Positions 45,832 through 54,687 are shown, counted from the first letter of the stretch. The stretch: DNA of 64,000 nucleotides from Rhizobium rhizoryzae (GCF_011046895.1 NZ_CP049250.1:1834501-1898500), one strand, 5' to 3'. The notes: generated from the letters alone by a model not told the origin. Translations and numbers: made by a program.

Positions 45832-46682
45832 AGCAAAGCCCCTTCCTGTTCCTGCCTCAACTCGCCTTCGCCGCCCACATCGGCGAAGCCCCATTCCTTC
45901 ACGTCGATCTCGAAATCGATGCGCGAGAACATGCGGCCGCGGCATATCTTCATCTGCGGCAGGGGCAATTGGCGTTGCGCGGCAAGGCGTTCCAGCAATT
46001 CATCGAGCAGCCAGTCCGGCACCTTGTCTCGCTCGGTTGGATAGATCCAGCGGAAGTTCAGAAGGTGCATCAGGAGCACCTCCCAATGCACTTCCATGTG
46101 GCCCAGCAGGCGGCGCCAGTCGATCTGGTCGTGCGCCCGCAGGATGACGTGGACCACATCGGCGCCGTCATAGCGGTGGCGCAACTGGACGAAGCATTTC
46201 GACCAGATGAGTTCGGTCGGAGCCACCACGCGCACCTTATGGCCATTGAAATCCATCTGACGCGCGTTTTCGAACCATGCGTCACCAATGGGCATCGTCC
46301 CGTTCGATCCGGCAAAGATCACGTCGAAGAAATGCTCGCCCTGCTTGACCTTCCCAAGCCAACGGTCGTCCTCGACTTCAATGTCGAAGCCCTTGCTCTT
46401 GAAATGGGCGAGAATGCGATTGAAATCACCCGCCTTGCAGAAGATATCGAGATCCTTGGTCGGACGGGAAATGCCCGTATAGGCGCTGACGGCGTAGGTG
46501 CCGGCCAACAGGAACGGAATGTGGGAGGAGGCAAGCTCCTCTACCGACAGCGCCACAAAATCCTGAGCATCTGCGGTTGCCAATGTGGGCGCCGCGCGTG
46601 CCTGAATATGCGGCACACCCTCCAGGTTCGGGTCGGCTGGCCGTGGCGTTGGGCTCATGTCGCGGTCAGTCGGGTCGTTCAT
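45828..46682 (-). CDS. Nucleotidyltransferase-fold protein
   Basis: 284 residues. After ~50 variable residues the motif IPFLLAGTYAVSAYTGISRPTKDLDIFC (Gly61, Asp77, Asp79) is a nucleotidyltransferase active site with the metal-binding D-x-D, close to the AbiEii/MNT superfamily though the second Gly of the usual GG is Thr. A third acidic residue is likely in EHFFDVIFAG. The C-terminal half is helical with Trp-rich segments (HMEVHWEVLLMHLLNFRWIYP). Function unknown; such folds modify RNA, proteins or small molecules. It overlaps the phosphoesterase gene by 4 bp. A weak EcfG-like site lies upstream. Confidence 0.82.
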   Translation of the reverse strand: MNDPTDRDMSPTPRPADPNLEGVPHIQARAAPTLATADAQDFVALSVEELASSHIPFLLAGTYAVSAYTGISRPTKDLDIFCKAGDFNRILAHFKSKGFDIEVEDDRWLGKVKQGEHFFDVIFAGSNGTMPIGDAWFENARQMDFNGHKVRVVAPTELIWSKCFVQLRHRYDGADVVHVILRAHDQIDWRRLLGHMEVHWEVLLMHLLNFRWIYPTERDKVPDWLLDELLERLAAQRQLPLPQMKICRGRMFSRIDFEIDVKEWGFADVGGEGELRQEQEGALL

Positions 46683-46708
46683 GAATGATCCTCCGTTGGT
46701 CGCGGAAG

Positions 46709-46733
46709 AACACCGGTCGCGGCATCTGGTTCC
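46709..46733 (-). promoter_or_regulatory. Possible EcfG-type promoter for the nucleotidyltransferase pair
   Basis: Minus strand GGAAC, 16 bp, TGTT: one mismatch in the -10. The ATG is at 46682, giving a leader of about 20 nt. Confidence 0.4.
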
Positions 46734-46758
46734 GCCGCGCCGGTTTGTGCATCAGATT

Positions 46759-47028
46759 TCAACGCTCGGGATTGTCGGCGTTGGCCATGGGGCTCGGGCG
46801 ACCATCCGAGGCGTCCGTGTCGACGCGTTCGTCAAGATCTTCGAGATCGCTTTTCACGAGATAGGTATCGCCGCCGCCGAGGCGCGATGCTTCCATCACT
46901 GCCTTGTGGTTCGTTGTGTCAGGCTGCGTGTGAAGCGCATCTTCTGCACGTTCGCGGCCTTCCTGTTCAAACCGGCGCGAGCCTTCATCCGTCATCTTGT
47001 CACGGGCTGTCATGTTGTCGTTGTCCAT
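46759..47028 (-). CDS. Small hydrophilic protein of unknown function
   Basis: 89 residues from the ATG at 47028 (GAAGGAAAC upstream); the longer reading from 47361 crosses the DUF3008 gene. Strongly acidic and hydrophilic (DKMTDEGSRRFEQEGRERAED, LVKSDLEDLDERVDTDASDG), no hydrophobic core, probably disordered, like many desiccation/stress-type proteins. It is divergent from the DUF3008 gene, and both have EcfG-like sites. No family recognised. Confidence 0.75.
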   Translation of the reverse strand: MDNDNMTARDKMTDEGSRRFEQEGRERAEDALHTQPDTTNHKAVMEASRLGGGDTYLVKSDLEDLDERVDTDASDGRPSPMANADNPER

Positions 47029-47079
47029 GGCTGTTTCCTTCGCTCTTGACGGCTGCGCCATCGCAGCCTTTGGCGAGAC

Positions 47080-47105
47080 AACCCGGCGGGGCGCGATTGG
47101 GTTCC
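47080..47105 (-). promoter_or_regulatory. Possible EcfG-type promoter for the 89-residue protein
   Basis: Minus strand GGAAC, 17 bp, GGTT. Spacing of 17 is allowed, the first -10 base deviates. Distance to the ATG at 47028 is about 50 bp. Confidence 0.4.
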
Positions 47106-47128
47106 TCCTGGGCGTAACCAAAAGCAAC

Positions 47129-47153
47129 GGAACCTGACGTCTGAATTTCCGTT
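47129..47153 (+). promoter_or_regulatory. EcfG/RpoE2-type promoter for the DUF3008 gene
   Basis: GGAAC (47129-47133), 16 bp, CGTT (47150-47153): exact consensus, 35 bp before the ATG. Confidence 0.7.
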
Positions 47154-47187
47154 CGAACCGCATTGGACCTCGACCAAGGAGTTTGTC

Positions 47188-47376
47188 ATGCCTGCAAAAT
47201 CGAAAGCACAGCAGAAGGCTGCCGGTGCAGCGCTTGCTGCCAAGCGCGGCGACATCGAGAAAAGTGAACTCAAAGGGGCTTCGAAAAGCATGGAGAAATC
47301 CATGTCCGAGAAGGAGCTTCACGACATGGCGTCCACCAAGCGCAAGGGAAAGCCGCAGCATGCGGCCAGCCAGTAA
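47188..47376 (+). CDS. DUF3008 family protein
   Basis: 62 residues (CAAGGAG before the ATG). The start MPAKSKAQQKAAGAALAAKRG and the middle SMEKSMSEKELHDMASTKRKGK match the small basic DUF3008 family, common in proteobacteria and of unknown function. It is Lys-rich and without secondary hydrophobic core, reminiscent of stress-induced small proteins. The perfect EcfG promoter upstream supports membership in the general stress regulon. Confidence 0.88.
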   Translation: MPAKSKAQQKAAGAALAAKRGDIEKSELKGASKSMEKSMSEKELHDMASTKRKGKPQHAASQ

Positions 47377-47388
47377 GTCTCTTGTGGC

Positions 47389-47748
47389 TCAGGTGCTGTC
47401 CGGTCTCGTGACAATGAAGATCGAGGAGCCGGCCAAAATGGCGAGCACGAGCAACGCTCGCCACAGAGGCGGGGAGGTGCCGAACAGGAAGATGCCGTAG
47501 CTGACAGCCATCATTCCGACTGCCAGCATCTTTGCGCGGCGCGGTATCGCCCCTTTTTCCCGCCAGGCAATGAGCGGCGGGCCGAAGCGCGGATGGTTGA
47601 GAAGCCAGGCTTCCAAACGTGGTGACGAGCGGGTGAAGCAGGCAATGGCCAGAAGCAGGAAGGGCGTTGTGGGAAGCAGCGGCAGAAACGCACCCAGCAG
47701 ACCCAGACCTACGAAGAACCAGCCGAGAGCCAAGTAGACCAATCGCAT
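47389..47748 (-). CDS. DUF454 (YbaN) family inner-membrane protein
   Basis: 119 residues from the ATG at 47748. Three membrane helices are likely: VYLALGWFFVGLGLLGAFLP, MLAVGMMAVSYGIFLFG and LLVLAILAGSSIFIV. Between them is the DUF454 signature PTTPFLLLAIACFTRSSPRLEAWLLNHPRFGPPLI. The function is unknown. It is convergent with DUF3008 (12 bp between stops) and divergent from galE. Confidence 0.9.
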   Translation of the reverse strand: MRLVYLALGWFFVGLGLLGAFLPLLPTTPFLLLAIACFTRSSPRLEAWLLNHPRFGPPLIAWREKGAIPRRAKMLAVGMMAVSYGIFLFGTSPPLWRALLVLAILAGSSIFIVTRPDST

Positions 47749-47912
47749 GAGAAATGCCGCATCCTGTTTGTTGCCTCGCACGATAGCCGAGACGCAAGCG
47801 TGGCGGAAATCTTTTCTTCGTGTCTCAACTTCCCCGGCATCGCGCAATGCTGGCATTTGCTACAGCCAGCTATATAGTCGCGCCGTGGATTTTGGGGAGC
47901 TTCGAATCATTC

Positions 47913-48902
47913 ATGGTACAAAAGAAGGTGCTGGTCGTCGGCGGTGCGGGATATATCGGTTCTCACACCTGCCTTGTGCTGAATGAGCGTGGCTACCAGC
48001 CCATTGTCTTCGATAATCTTTCCAACGGGCATTCCGAATTCGTACGCTGGGGACCTCTGGAAGAGGGCGATATTCGCGACCGCGCACGGCTCGATGAAGT
48101 TTTTGCAACCCATAAGCCGGATGCCGTCCTGCATTTCGCGGCGCTGATCGAAGTGGGAGAATCGGTCAAGAATCCGGTCGCCTTCTACGACAATAACGTC
48201 ATCGGCGCGCTTACCCTCCTTTCTGCCGCCATGGATGCAGGGGTGCAGAATTTCGTCTTCTCCTCCACCTGCGCGACCTATGGTCTGCCGCAACAGGTGC
48301 CGATGGACGAAAGCCACGGGCAGGCACCCATCAACCCCTATGGCCGTACGAAGTTCATCATCGAGCAGGCACTGAAGGATTACGGGCAATACAAGGGCCT
48401 GCGCTCCGTCATGCTGCGTTATTTCAATGCGGCCGGTGCCGATTTCGAAGGGCGTATCGGCGAATGGCACCAGCCAGAGACGCATGCGATACCGCTCGCC
48501 ATCGATGCGGCACTCGGTCGCCGTCAGGGCTTCAAGGTCTTCGGTTCCGATTACGATACCCGCGACGGCACCTGCGTGCGCGACTACATTCATGTGCTGG
48601 ATCTGGCGGATGCGCATGTGCGCGCCGTGGATTATCTCTTAAGCGGTGGCGAGACGGTGGAGTTGAACCTTGGCACCGGCACGGGAACGACAGTGAAGGA
48701 GTTGCTGGCGGCGATTTCTGCCGTCTCCGGCCGACCTTTCCCGGTGGAGTATGTTGACCGCCGCGAGGGCGACTCCACATCTCTTGTTGCTAACAACGAC
48801 AAGGCAAGGGCTGTGCTTGGCTGGGAGCCTCGTTACAGTCTGGACGATATCATTCGCTCCGCCTGGAACTGGCATTCGCGCAGCAACCATCCGATTACCT
48901 GA
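47913..48902 (+). CDS. galE: GalE, UDP-glucose 4-epimerase
   Basis: 329 residues from the ATG at 47913; upstream in-frame codons to 47820 lack a ribosome site. NAD motif [11 protein letters not shown] at 10-20, catalytic SSTCATYG (Ser/Thr) and YGRTKFI (Tyr, Lys). Further family motifs RYFNAAGAD and [17 protein letters not shown] are complete. It supplies UDP-galactose for surface polysaccharides. ung follows 16 bp later and is probably co-transcribed. Confidence 0.95.
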   Translation: MVQKKVLVVGGAGYIGSHTCLVLNERGYQPIVFDNLSNGHSEFVRWGPLEEGDIRDRARLDEVFATHKPDAVLHFAALIEVGESVKNPVAFYDNNVIGALTLLSAAMDAGVQNFVFSSTCATYGLPQQVPMDESHGQAPINPYGRTKFIIEQALKDYGQYKGLRSVMLRYFNAAGADFEGRIGEWHQPETHAIPLAIDAALGRRQGFKVFGSDYDTRDGTCVRDYIHVLDLADAHVRAVDYLLSGGETVELNLGTGTGTTVKELLAAISAVSGRPFPVEYVDRREGDSTSLVANNDKARAVLGWEPRYSLDDIIRSAWNWHSRSNHPIT

Positions 48903-48918
48903 AGCGGAGCAGACGAAC

Positions 48919-49614
48919 ATGACGGAGCAGACTGTGAAACTGGAAGAGAGCTGGAAGGCCGCTCTCTCCGGCGAATTCAACAGCGCCTACATGTCCGACC
49001 TGCGGGCCTTTCTGCTCAAGGAAAAGGAGGGGGGGAAGCATATCTTTCCCAAAGGCTCCGAATATTTCCGTGCGCTGGACCTGACGCCGCTCGATCAGGT
49101 GAAGGTCGTGATCCTGGGACAGGATCCCTATCATGGCGCGGGCCAGGCCCATGGCCTGTGCTTCAGCGTGCAGCCCGGCATCCGCATCCCGCCTTCGCTC
49201 GTGAACATCTACAAGGAAATGCAGAGTGACCTTGGCATTCCTCCGGCAAAGCATGGTTTTCTGGAACATTGGGCAAAGCAGGGCGTACTGCTGTTGAACA
49301 GTGTTCTGACCGTGGAAGAGGGCAAGGCTGCCGCCCATCAGGGCAAGGGATGGGAGCGCTTTACCGACGCGGTCATCCGCGCCGTCAACGAGGACTGCAG
49401 CCATGTTGTCTTCATGCTCTGGGGGTCTTACGCGCAGAAGAAGGCCGCCTTTGTGGATCAGCGCCGTCATCTGGTGCTGAAAGCACCGCATCCATCGCCG
49501 CTTTCGGCTCATAACGGCTTTTTCGGATCAGGCCATTTTTCCAAAGCCAACGCCTATCTCATCTCCAACGGACGGGAGCCGGTGGATTGGCAATTGCCGG
49601 AACGACCAGCTTAA
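48919..49614 (+). CDS. ung: Ung, uracil-DNA glycosylase
   Basis: 231 residues from the ATG at 48919. The water-activating motif [18 protein letters not shown] is at ~70-87 and the leucine-loop [21 protein letters not shown] carries the catalytic His. Family-1 UNG length and order. It removes uracil from DNA. A longer in-frame reading from 48751 overlaps galE and is rejected. Confidence 0.96.
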   Translation: MTEQTVKLEESWKAALSGEFNSAYMSDLRAFLLKEKEGGKHIFPKGSEYFRALDLTPLDQVKVVILGQDPYHGAGQAHGLCFSVQPGIRIPPSLVNIYKEMQSDLGIPPAKHGFLEHWAKQGVLLLNSVLTVEEGKAAAHQGKGWERFTDAVIRAVNEDCSHVVFMLWGSYAQKKAAFVDQRRHLVLKAPHPSPLSAHNGFFGSGHFSKANAYLISNGREPVDWQLPERPA

Positions 49615-49618
49615 ATTA

Positions 49619-49656
49619 GTTCACTCCAATTTGTGAACAATGCGTTCTGATTGTTC
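49619..49656. promoter_or_regulatory. Three-half-site operator candidate
   Basis: GTTCAC (49619-49624) and GTGAAC (49633-49638) form a perfect inverted repeat with 8-bp spacer; GAACAA (49635-49640) and TTGTTC (49651-49656) form a second with 10-bp spacer. Together there are three TTGTTCA-like half-sites ahead of the dioxygenase gene. Confidence 0.5.
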
Positions 49657-49746
49657 AGTCTATGAAACCTTTGCGTCTCGCGCCATCTTCCGGTTCAGAC
49701 AAGCGGCGCGAATAACCGCAGCCGCAGGGATCGAAAGAGTTCTGCC

Positions 49747-50673
49747 ATGTTGAACCAGATCAAGGGACTGCATCACGTTACGTCGATGGCAGCCAATGCC
49801 AAGACCAACAACAGCTTCTTCACTGATACGCTCGGCCTTCGCCGGGTGAAGAAGACCGTCAACTTCGATGCGCCGGATGTCTATCATCTCTACTACGGCG
49901 ACGAGGTTGGCACGCCCGGCTCGGTCATGACCTATTTCCCGTTCCCGCACATCGCCAAGGGGCGTCCCGGCACGGGCGAAGTTGGAACAACCGTCTTCTC
50001 CGTGCCGCAAGGATCGCTCACCTATTGGGGCAATCGTCTGGCCGCCAAGGGCAATCTGGAACTGAAGGCCGATGAGGCTTTCGGGGAAAAGCGCCTGAAC
50101 TTCTTTGGTCCGGATGGCGATGGCTTCGCACTGGTCGAGGTGAAGGATGACGATCGCGCTGCCTGGACGGGCAATGGGGTCGATATCGACCACGCCATTC
50201 GTGGTTTTCACTCCGCTTCCATGCGGTTGCGGGACGAAGGCGCGACGGCCGAGCTCCTGAAGTTCATGGGTTATGAGGAAGTGGATCGCGCCGATGGGGT
50301 GGTGCGTCTGGGCATTCCCGGAGGCAATGGTGCCGATTTCATCGATATCGAGACGATGCCGAACATCGCGCGTGCCAATCTCGGTGCCGGCTCGGTGCAT
50401 CACATCGCGTTTGCCGTCGAAAACCGTGAAAAGCAGCTGGAAGTCCGCAAGGCTCTGATGGACACCGGTTATCAGGTGACCCCGGTTATCGATCGCGATT
50501 ACTTCTGGGCCATCTATTTCCGCACACCGGGTGGCGTGTTGTTCGAAATCGCCACCAATGAGCCCGGTTTCGACCGCGACGAAGATACCGCGCATCTGGG
50601 CGAAGCACTCAAGCTGCCAACGCAGCATGCGCATCTTCGCTCCTATCTCGAAGAGCATCTGGAAAAGCTTTGA
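49747..50673 (+). CDS. Ring-cleaving dioxygenase-like VOC protein (MhqO-type)
   Basis: 308 residues with two vicinal-oxygen-chelate domains. The metal ligands are His10 region (GLHHVTSMA), a second His in SVHHIAFAVEN and Glu in LFEIATNEPGF. The N-terminal VYHLYYGDEVGTPGSVMTYF pattern matches the glyoxalase/MhqO group, which protects against quinones and hydroquinones in Bacillus relatives. A carboxylesterase-like gene follows 18 bp later, the same pairing as mhqO-mhqD. Function is inferred from this pairing and fold. Confidence 0.88.
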   Translation: MLNQIKGLHHVTSMAANAKTNNSFFTDTLGLRRVKKTVNFDAPDVYHLYYGDEVGTPGSVMTYFPFPHIAKGRPGTGEVGTTVFSVPQGSLTYWGNRLAAKGNLELKADEAFGEKRLNFFGPDGDGFALVEVKDDDRAAWTGNGVDIDHAIRGFHSASMRLRDEGATAELLKFMGYEEVDRADGVVRLGIPGGNGADFIDIETMPNIARANLGAGSVHHIAFAVENREKQLEVRKALMDTGYQVTPVIDRDYFWAIYFRTPGGVLFEIATNEPGFDRDEDTAHLGEALKLPTQHAHLRSYLEEHLEKL

Positions 50674-50691
50674 AGCTTGAGGATTTCGACC

Positions 50692-51300
50692 ATGACAATG
50701 GAAAGCTATGTGCACCGGGCGCGGCCCGGTGCGACCGGAGCGCCGATCTTTTTTGTCTTCCATGGTACAGGTGGCGATGAGAACCAGTTCTTCGATTTCG
50801 CCAGCCGGTTGGCGCCGAATGCCACGGTGATCTCCCCCCGTGGCGATGTGGCAGAACGCGGCGCGGCGCGCTTTTTCCGGCGCAAGGCGGAAGGGGTCTA
50901 CGATCTGGATGATCTGGCGCGGGCGACAGTCCAGATGGCCGCCTTCGTCGCCGCCTGCAAACAGCACTACCAGTCTGGCCCTGTCATCGGGCTTGGTTTC
51001 TCGAACGGTGCCAATATCCTCGCCAATGTGGTGATCGAAAAGCCGGACCTGTTCGAGGCTTCCGTGCTGATGCATCCGCTGATGCCGTTCGAGCCCAACC
51101 CACGATCTGGCCGCGGCAAGGTTCTGATCACCGCAGGCGAGAACGATCCGATCTGCCCGGTTCCCCTGACCCAGGCGCTGGCGGATTATTTTGCCGCGCA
51201 GGGCGAAGAGGTTCAGGTGGAATGGCATCCAGGCGGGCATGAAATCCGCGGCAATGAAATCGAGGCGGTGAAAGCGTTCCTCGCGCCATACACAGCCTGA
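50692..51300 (+). CDS. Alpha/beta hydrolase (carboxylesterase/MhqD-type)
   Basis: 202 residues from the ATG at 50692 (GAGGA 8 nt upstream). Phospholipase/carboxylesterase fold: FVFHGTGGDENQFFDFA, the nucleophile elbow GLGFSNGANIL, catalytic Asp in GENDPICPVP and His in HPGGHEIRG. With the preceding VOC gene it forms a likely two-gene operon of the quinone-detoxification type; substrate unknown. Confidence 0.9.
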   Translation: MTMESYVHRARPGATGAPIFFVFHGTGGDENQFFDFASRLAPNATVISPRGDVAERGAARFFRRKAEGVYDLDDLARATVQMAAFVAACKQHYQSGPVIGLGFSNGANILANVVIEKPDLFEASVLMHPLMPFEPNPRSGRGKVLITAGENDPICPVPLTQALADYFAAQGEEVQVEWHPGGHEIRGNEIEAVKAFLAPYTA

Positions 51301-51503
51301 TCGGCGTCTGAGGCGGTGCTGTCGCCGCCTCATACTATCCATCAGAGTATTTCTTTTCCGCATTACTTTTGATTGTACGCGCTGAATTTTGCGCGGGTCG
51401 TGTACAAATGAACTGTATGCAGTCTATACCTAAAATTTGACACATGTTAACGTGGTCCCACCGAAAAGTATATGACATTGCTTCATATTTGGAGGGATTG
51501 GGC

Positions 51504-52696
51504 ATGCCGACGAATTATTATACAGACAGCTCTCAGGATGGTCTCTCGGCTGCCGAACTTGAGCTCTACAACCTCATCATGAACTATCGGGCGACGCTGG
51601 GTCTGCCCTCCATTCCGCTCTCTGTCGGATTGACCATCACGGCAGGTCGCCATGCGCTGGACCAAAGCGAAAACATGGGCGGCTATAACGGCCACAGCTG
51701 GAGCGATGCGCCTTACGACAGCAACAACAATGCGACCTGGACCAACATGTGGTTGGCCCCGCAGCGCTTGAACACGAGCTACAAGGCTTCCACGGGCATC
51801 GACTTCTACGGATACGAATCAGCACGGGCATTCCTAATAACGGCGGGACCATGACCCCGGCTGATGCGCTGAAAAGCTGGCAGGGTTCGGCACCGCATAA
51901 CGATGTCATCACCAACAAGAATACCTGGTCGACCATGACCTGGAACGCCATCGGTGTCGGCATCTACAAGGGCGTTGCGCATGTCTGGTTCGGCAAGGCT
52001 GCGGACCCGGCAGGGGCGCCGGTCGTCACCGGACCCATGACCGGCGGCGAGGGGAACGACATCCTCTCCGGCAACGACCAGAACAATGTGCTGCAGGGTT
52101 TTGGCGGCAATGATCGTCTGAACCAGAGTGGTGGCGCGGACACCATGGATGGCGGCAATGGCGTGGATACGGCCGTCTATACAGGCAAGCGCTCGGATTA
52201 TCGTCTCGATACGACATCGACCGTCAGGATCGACAAGCTTGGTGGCGGCACCGATACGCTGATTTCCATCGAGCGCATTCAGTTTTCCGATGGCACGCTA
52301 GCCTTCGACAAGGGCGCCGGGGAGATTGCCGGTTCGGCCTATCGCCTGTATCAGGCGGCCTTCGAGCGTACACCGGATACCGGTGGGCTGTCCTTCTGGA
52401 TCAAGGAAATGGACAAGGGCGTCCGCCTGAAGAATGTCGCGGAAAACTTTCTGGCGTCGCGAGAATTCGTGCAGACCTACGGCACGGCGGCCACGGTTAC
52501 CAACACCAAATATGTCGAGCTTCTATACCAGCATACGCTGGGTCGCGCCTTCGACCAGGGCGGCCTGAATTTCTGGGTTTCCCGCCTGGACACAGGCACG
52601 AATGACCGCGCCGATCTTCTGGTCCAGTTCTCGGAAAGCCCGGAAAACCAGGCGCGCGTTTCGGCAGCCGTGAAGGATGGCATCTGGTACGTGTGA
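51504..52696 (+). pseudogene. CAP-domain / RTX-repeat / DUF4214 protein, frameshifted
   Basis: Starts at the ATG 51504 (GGAGGG 7 nt upstream). Frame 1 gives a CAP/SCP-like segment (LSAAELELYNLIMNYRATLG, ITAGRHALDQSENM, GGYNGHSW) and stops at 51852-51854. The other frame continues without loss from about 51819 (ISTGIPNNGG.., ALKSWQGSAPHN..), then RTX-type nonapeptides (GGEGNDILSGNDQNN, GGNDRL) and two DUF4214 units. Inserting one A after 51817-51818 would restore TAC GAA ATC AGC and a 397-residue protein. RTX repeats imply type I export. It may be a real pseudogene or a sequencing error in a short A run. Confidence 0.85.
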
Positions 52697-52752
52697 TCCG
52701 CATCCGGCGGTGCTAAGTTCTTTATGATTTTAAAGAATCACGGGAGCCTCGA

Positions 52753-53163
52753 ATGCCGGACAGCGTAAAACAGGTCTTCAACCCGCCATCGGTCCGCAAG
52801 CCTTTCGGGGCCTACAATCATGGGCTTCTGGTGCCGCCGGGAGCCTCACTGCTGGTCACATCCGGCCAGCTTGGCATTGCGCCTGATGACAGCATACCAC
52901 GGGATGTGACGGCGCAGGCCGAACTGTGCTTCGAGGCGATCAGGGCCATTCTGGAAGAGGCCGGCATGACATTTGCCGATGTCATCCGCATATCGGGCTT
53001 CGTGACGAAGCGTGAGGATTTTGCCCCGTATATGGCGGTGCGCGATCGCTACACGCTGGATCCGAAACCGGTCTCGACGCTGATCATCGTCAGCGGCTTC
53101 ACAAGACCTGAGTTTCTGGTGGAGGTGGAAGTCACGGCGGCAAAACTGCCGGAAGTGCTCTAG
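52753..53163 (+). CDS. RidA family protein
   Basis: 136 residues (GGAG before the ATG). A single RidA/YjgF domain: FGAYNHGLLVPPGASLLVTSGQLGIAPDD, then AELCFEAIRAILEEAGMTFADVIRISGFVTKREDF and STLIIVSGFTRPEFLVEVEVTA. The latter segment bears the usual Arg that binds the substrate carboxylate. RidA enzymes hydrolyse reactive enamines/imines. It is convergent with the pyruvate kinase gene, with 3 bp between stops. Confidence 0.92.
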   Translation: MPDSVKQVFNPPSVRKPFGAYNHGLLVPPGASLLVTSGQLGIAPDDSIPRDVTAQAELCFEAIRAILEEAGMTFADVIRISGFVTKREDFAPYMAVRDRYTLDPKPVSTLIIVSGFTRPEFLVEVEVTAAKLPEVL

Positions 53164-53166
53164 GAA

Positions 53167-54687
53167 TTACCACGAGTTCAACGCCCGCAGCATCGGCGTC
53201 TTCTTGACCATGTGCTCGTCCATCTTGGCGAGCAAATAGTCCAGCAGTTCGACGGCCTCGGCCACAGCTGGTCCTTTGTTCAGCATCACGCATTCGGCGC
53301 GGGCGGCCATCGCGGCATCCGTCATTTCGCCGCGGGAGGGAAGGCCGTCCTTGACCAGATCTTCCAGAACCTGCGTGGCCCAAATTGTGGGAACGGATGC
53401 TGCCTCGCAGATCCAGAGGATTTCCTCCTGCATTTCCGCCACGCGCTCGAAACCCAGTTCCGCCGCCAGATCGCCACGGGCAATCATGACGCCGAAGGGG
53501 CGGTGCGAGCCGGCGGCAGCGGCAATGAGTGCCGGGAGATTGTGAACCGCCTGCGGATGCTCGATCTTGGCAACCAGCCCAAGCGGCGTCTTCCGGGGCG
53601 GTAGTTTCTCAAGGGCTGCCTCCAGCAGATCAATGTCCTCCGGCCTGCTGACGAAGGAATAGCCGATCATGTCGGCGCAGGTGACGACGGTGGCCAAGTC
53701 GGTTTCATCCTTGGCGGTCAGGGGAGAGAGGCCCAGCACCGTATCCGGCAGGTTCAGACCCTTCTCGGGCTTCAGGCGGGTTCCGCCGGTCTTGCAACGG
53801 TTGACGCGGATGAGTGCCTCACCGCGGGTCAGCGCCTCCACGGTGCCTTCCAGCTTGCCATCGTCGTAGCGGACCCGATCTCCGATCGAAAGGCGGGTTA
53901 CGATTTCCGGCAGGGAGACAGACGCGGATGCCTTGACCTCGTTATCGAGAAAGGGCTCGCCATTGGCCACCAGTCGCAGCATGTCGCCCAGTTGCAGCTT
54001 GAGCTTCTTCTCCGGCAGCACTTTTTCCGTTCGGATCTTCGGGCCTGCGATATCCATGAGGATCTTGACGGGCGAACCGAATTTTTGCGCCGCCGCCCGC
54101 ACATGCCCCGCCATGGCAAGCCAGCATTCGGGATCGTCATGGGCGCTGTTGATACGAGCGATGTTCATGCCACGGCGGACCAGATCCTCGATGAATTCCG
54201 GCCTTCCCGCAGCATCGCCCGGCAGCGTTACCATAATACGGCCGCGCCGGTGGGCAGGGGCGGCACCCAGCAGGCGCTCGGCTTCACGCGCCAGAGCAGC
54301 TTCGCCGAAAAAGAAAGTGTCTTCGTTCGGTCTGGCGTGTGGTGTCGTCGTGTCGGCGTGAGGGGCAAGCGTTGCCAGCACGGCATCCAGCGTCGGCAGA
54401 ACGCGCCCTTCCAGACGCCCCAGCGAAGAAAGACCCTGCACCATCAGCCGCCTTTGCAAGGGGCGCAGATCACGCCTGCGCAGGGCAAGATAATGCAGGA
54501 GGTTCAGGGTACGCCGGGTTTCGGAGGCGTCCAGATCCTTAGCCTGCAACTGCTCGGTAAACGCTGCGCCCGCTTCCTCGGCCACCTCTTCGCGCAAGGA
54601 AAGAAGCTCGGCGTAAAGCGCCGCCATCTCGGTAGAACCGGCTCTGCTGTCACCGAGAGAATGGATCTGTGGCTGAATCGTTGGCAT
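53167..54687 (-). CDS. Divergent pyruvate-kinase-family protein
   Basis: 506 residues from the ATG at 54687 (GGAGAGACG upstream). Residues ~1-145 form a helical N-terminal extension not found in canonical pyruvate kinase. The barrel starts at GRIMVTLPGDAAG, with RGMNIARINSAHDD, ILMDIAGPKIRTEKV, the B domain, VAKIEHPQAV (catalytic Lys), MIARGDLAAELG and TIWATQVLEDLVKDGLPSRGEMTDAAMAA. It ends right after ECVMLNKGPAVAEAV, without the ETA-x-G loop and the C-terminal allosteric domain. The activity may therefore differ from classical Pyk. It is a single gene with its own promoter region (54703-54849). Confidence 0.87.
   Translation of the reverse strand: MPTIQPQIHSLGDSRAGSTEMAALYAELLSLREEVAEEAGAAFTEQLQAKDLDASETRRTLNLLHYLALRRRDLRPLQRRLMVQGLSSLGRLEGRVLPTLDAVLATLAPHADTTTPHARPNEDTFFFGEAALAREAERLLGAAPAHRRGRIMVTLPGDAAGRPEFIEDLVRRGMNIARINSAHDDPECWLAMAGHVRAAAQKFGSPVKILMDIAGPKIRTEKVLPEKKLKLQLGDMLRLVANGEPFLDNEVKASASVSLPEIVTRLSIGDRVRYDDGKLEGTVEALTRGEALIRVNRCKTGGTRLKPEKGLNLPDTVLGLSPLTAKDETDLATVVTCADMIGYSFVSRPEDIDLLEAALEKLPPRKTPLGLVAKIEHPQAVHNLPALIAAAAGSHRPFGVMIARGDLAAELGFERVAEMQEEILWICEAASVPTIWATQVLEDLVKDGLPSRGEMTDAAMAARAECVMLNKGPAVAEAVELLDYLLAKMDEHMVKKTPMLRALNSW

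Noticed and set aside
49660-51363. 567-residue minus-strand frame opposite the VOC and hydrolase genes
   Set aside because: Covers two well-supported plus-strand genes; no motif or ribosome site found.
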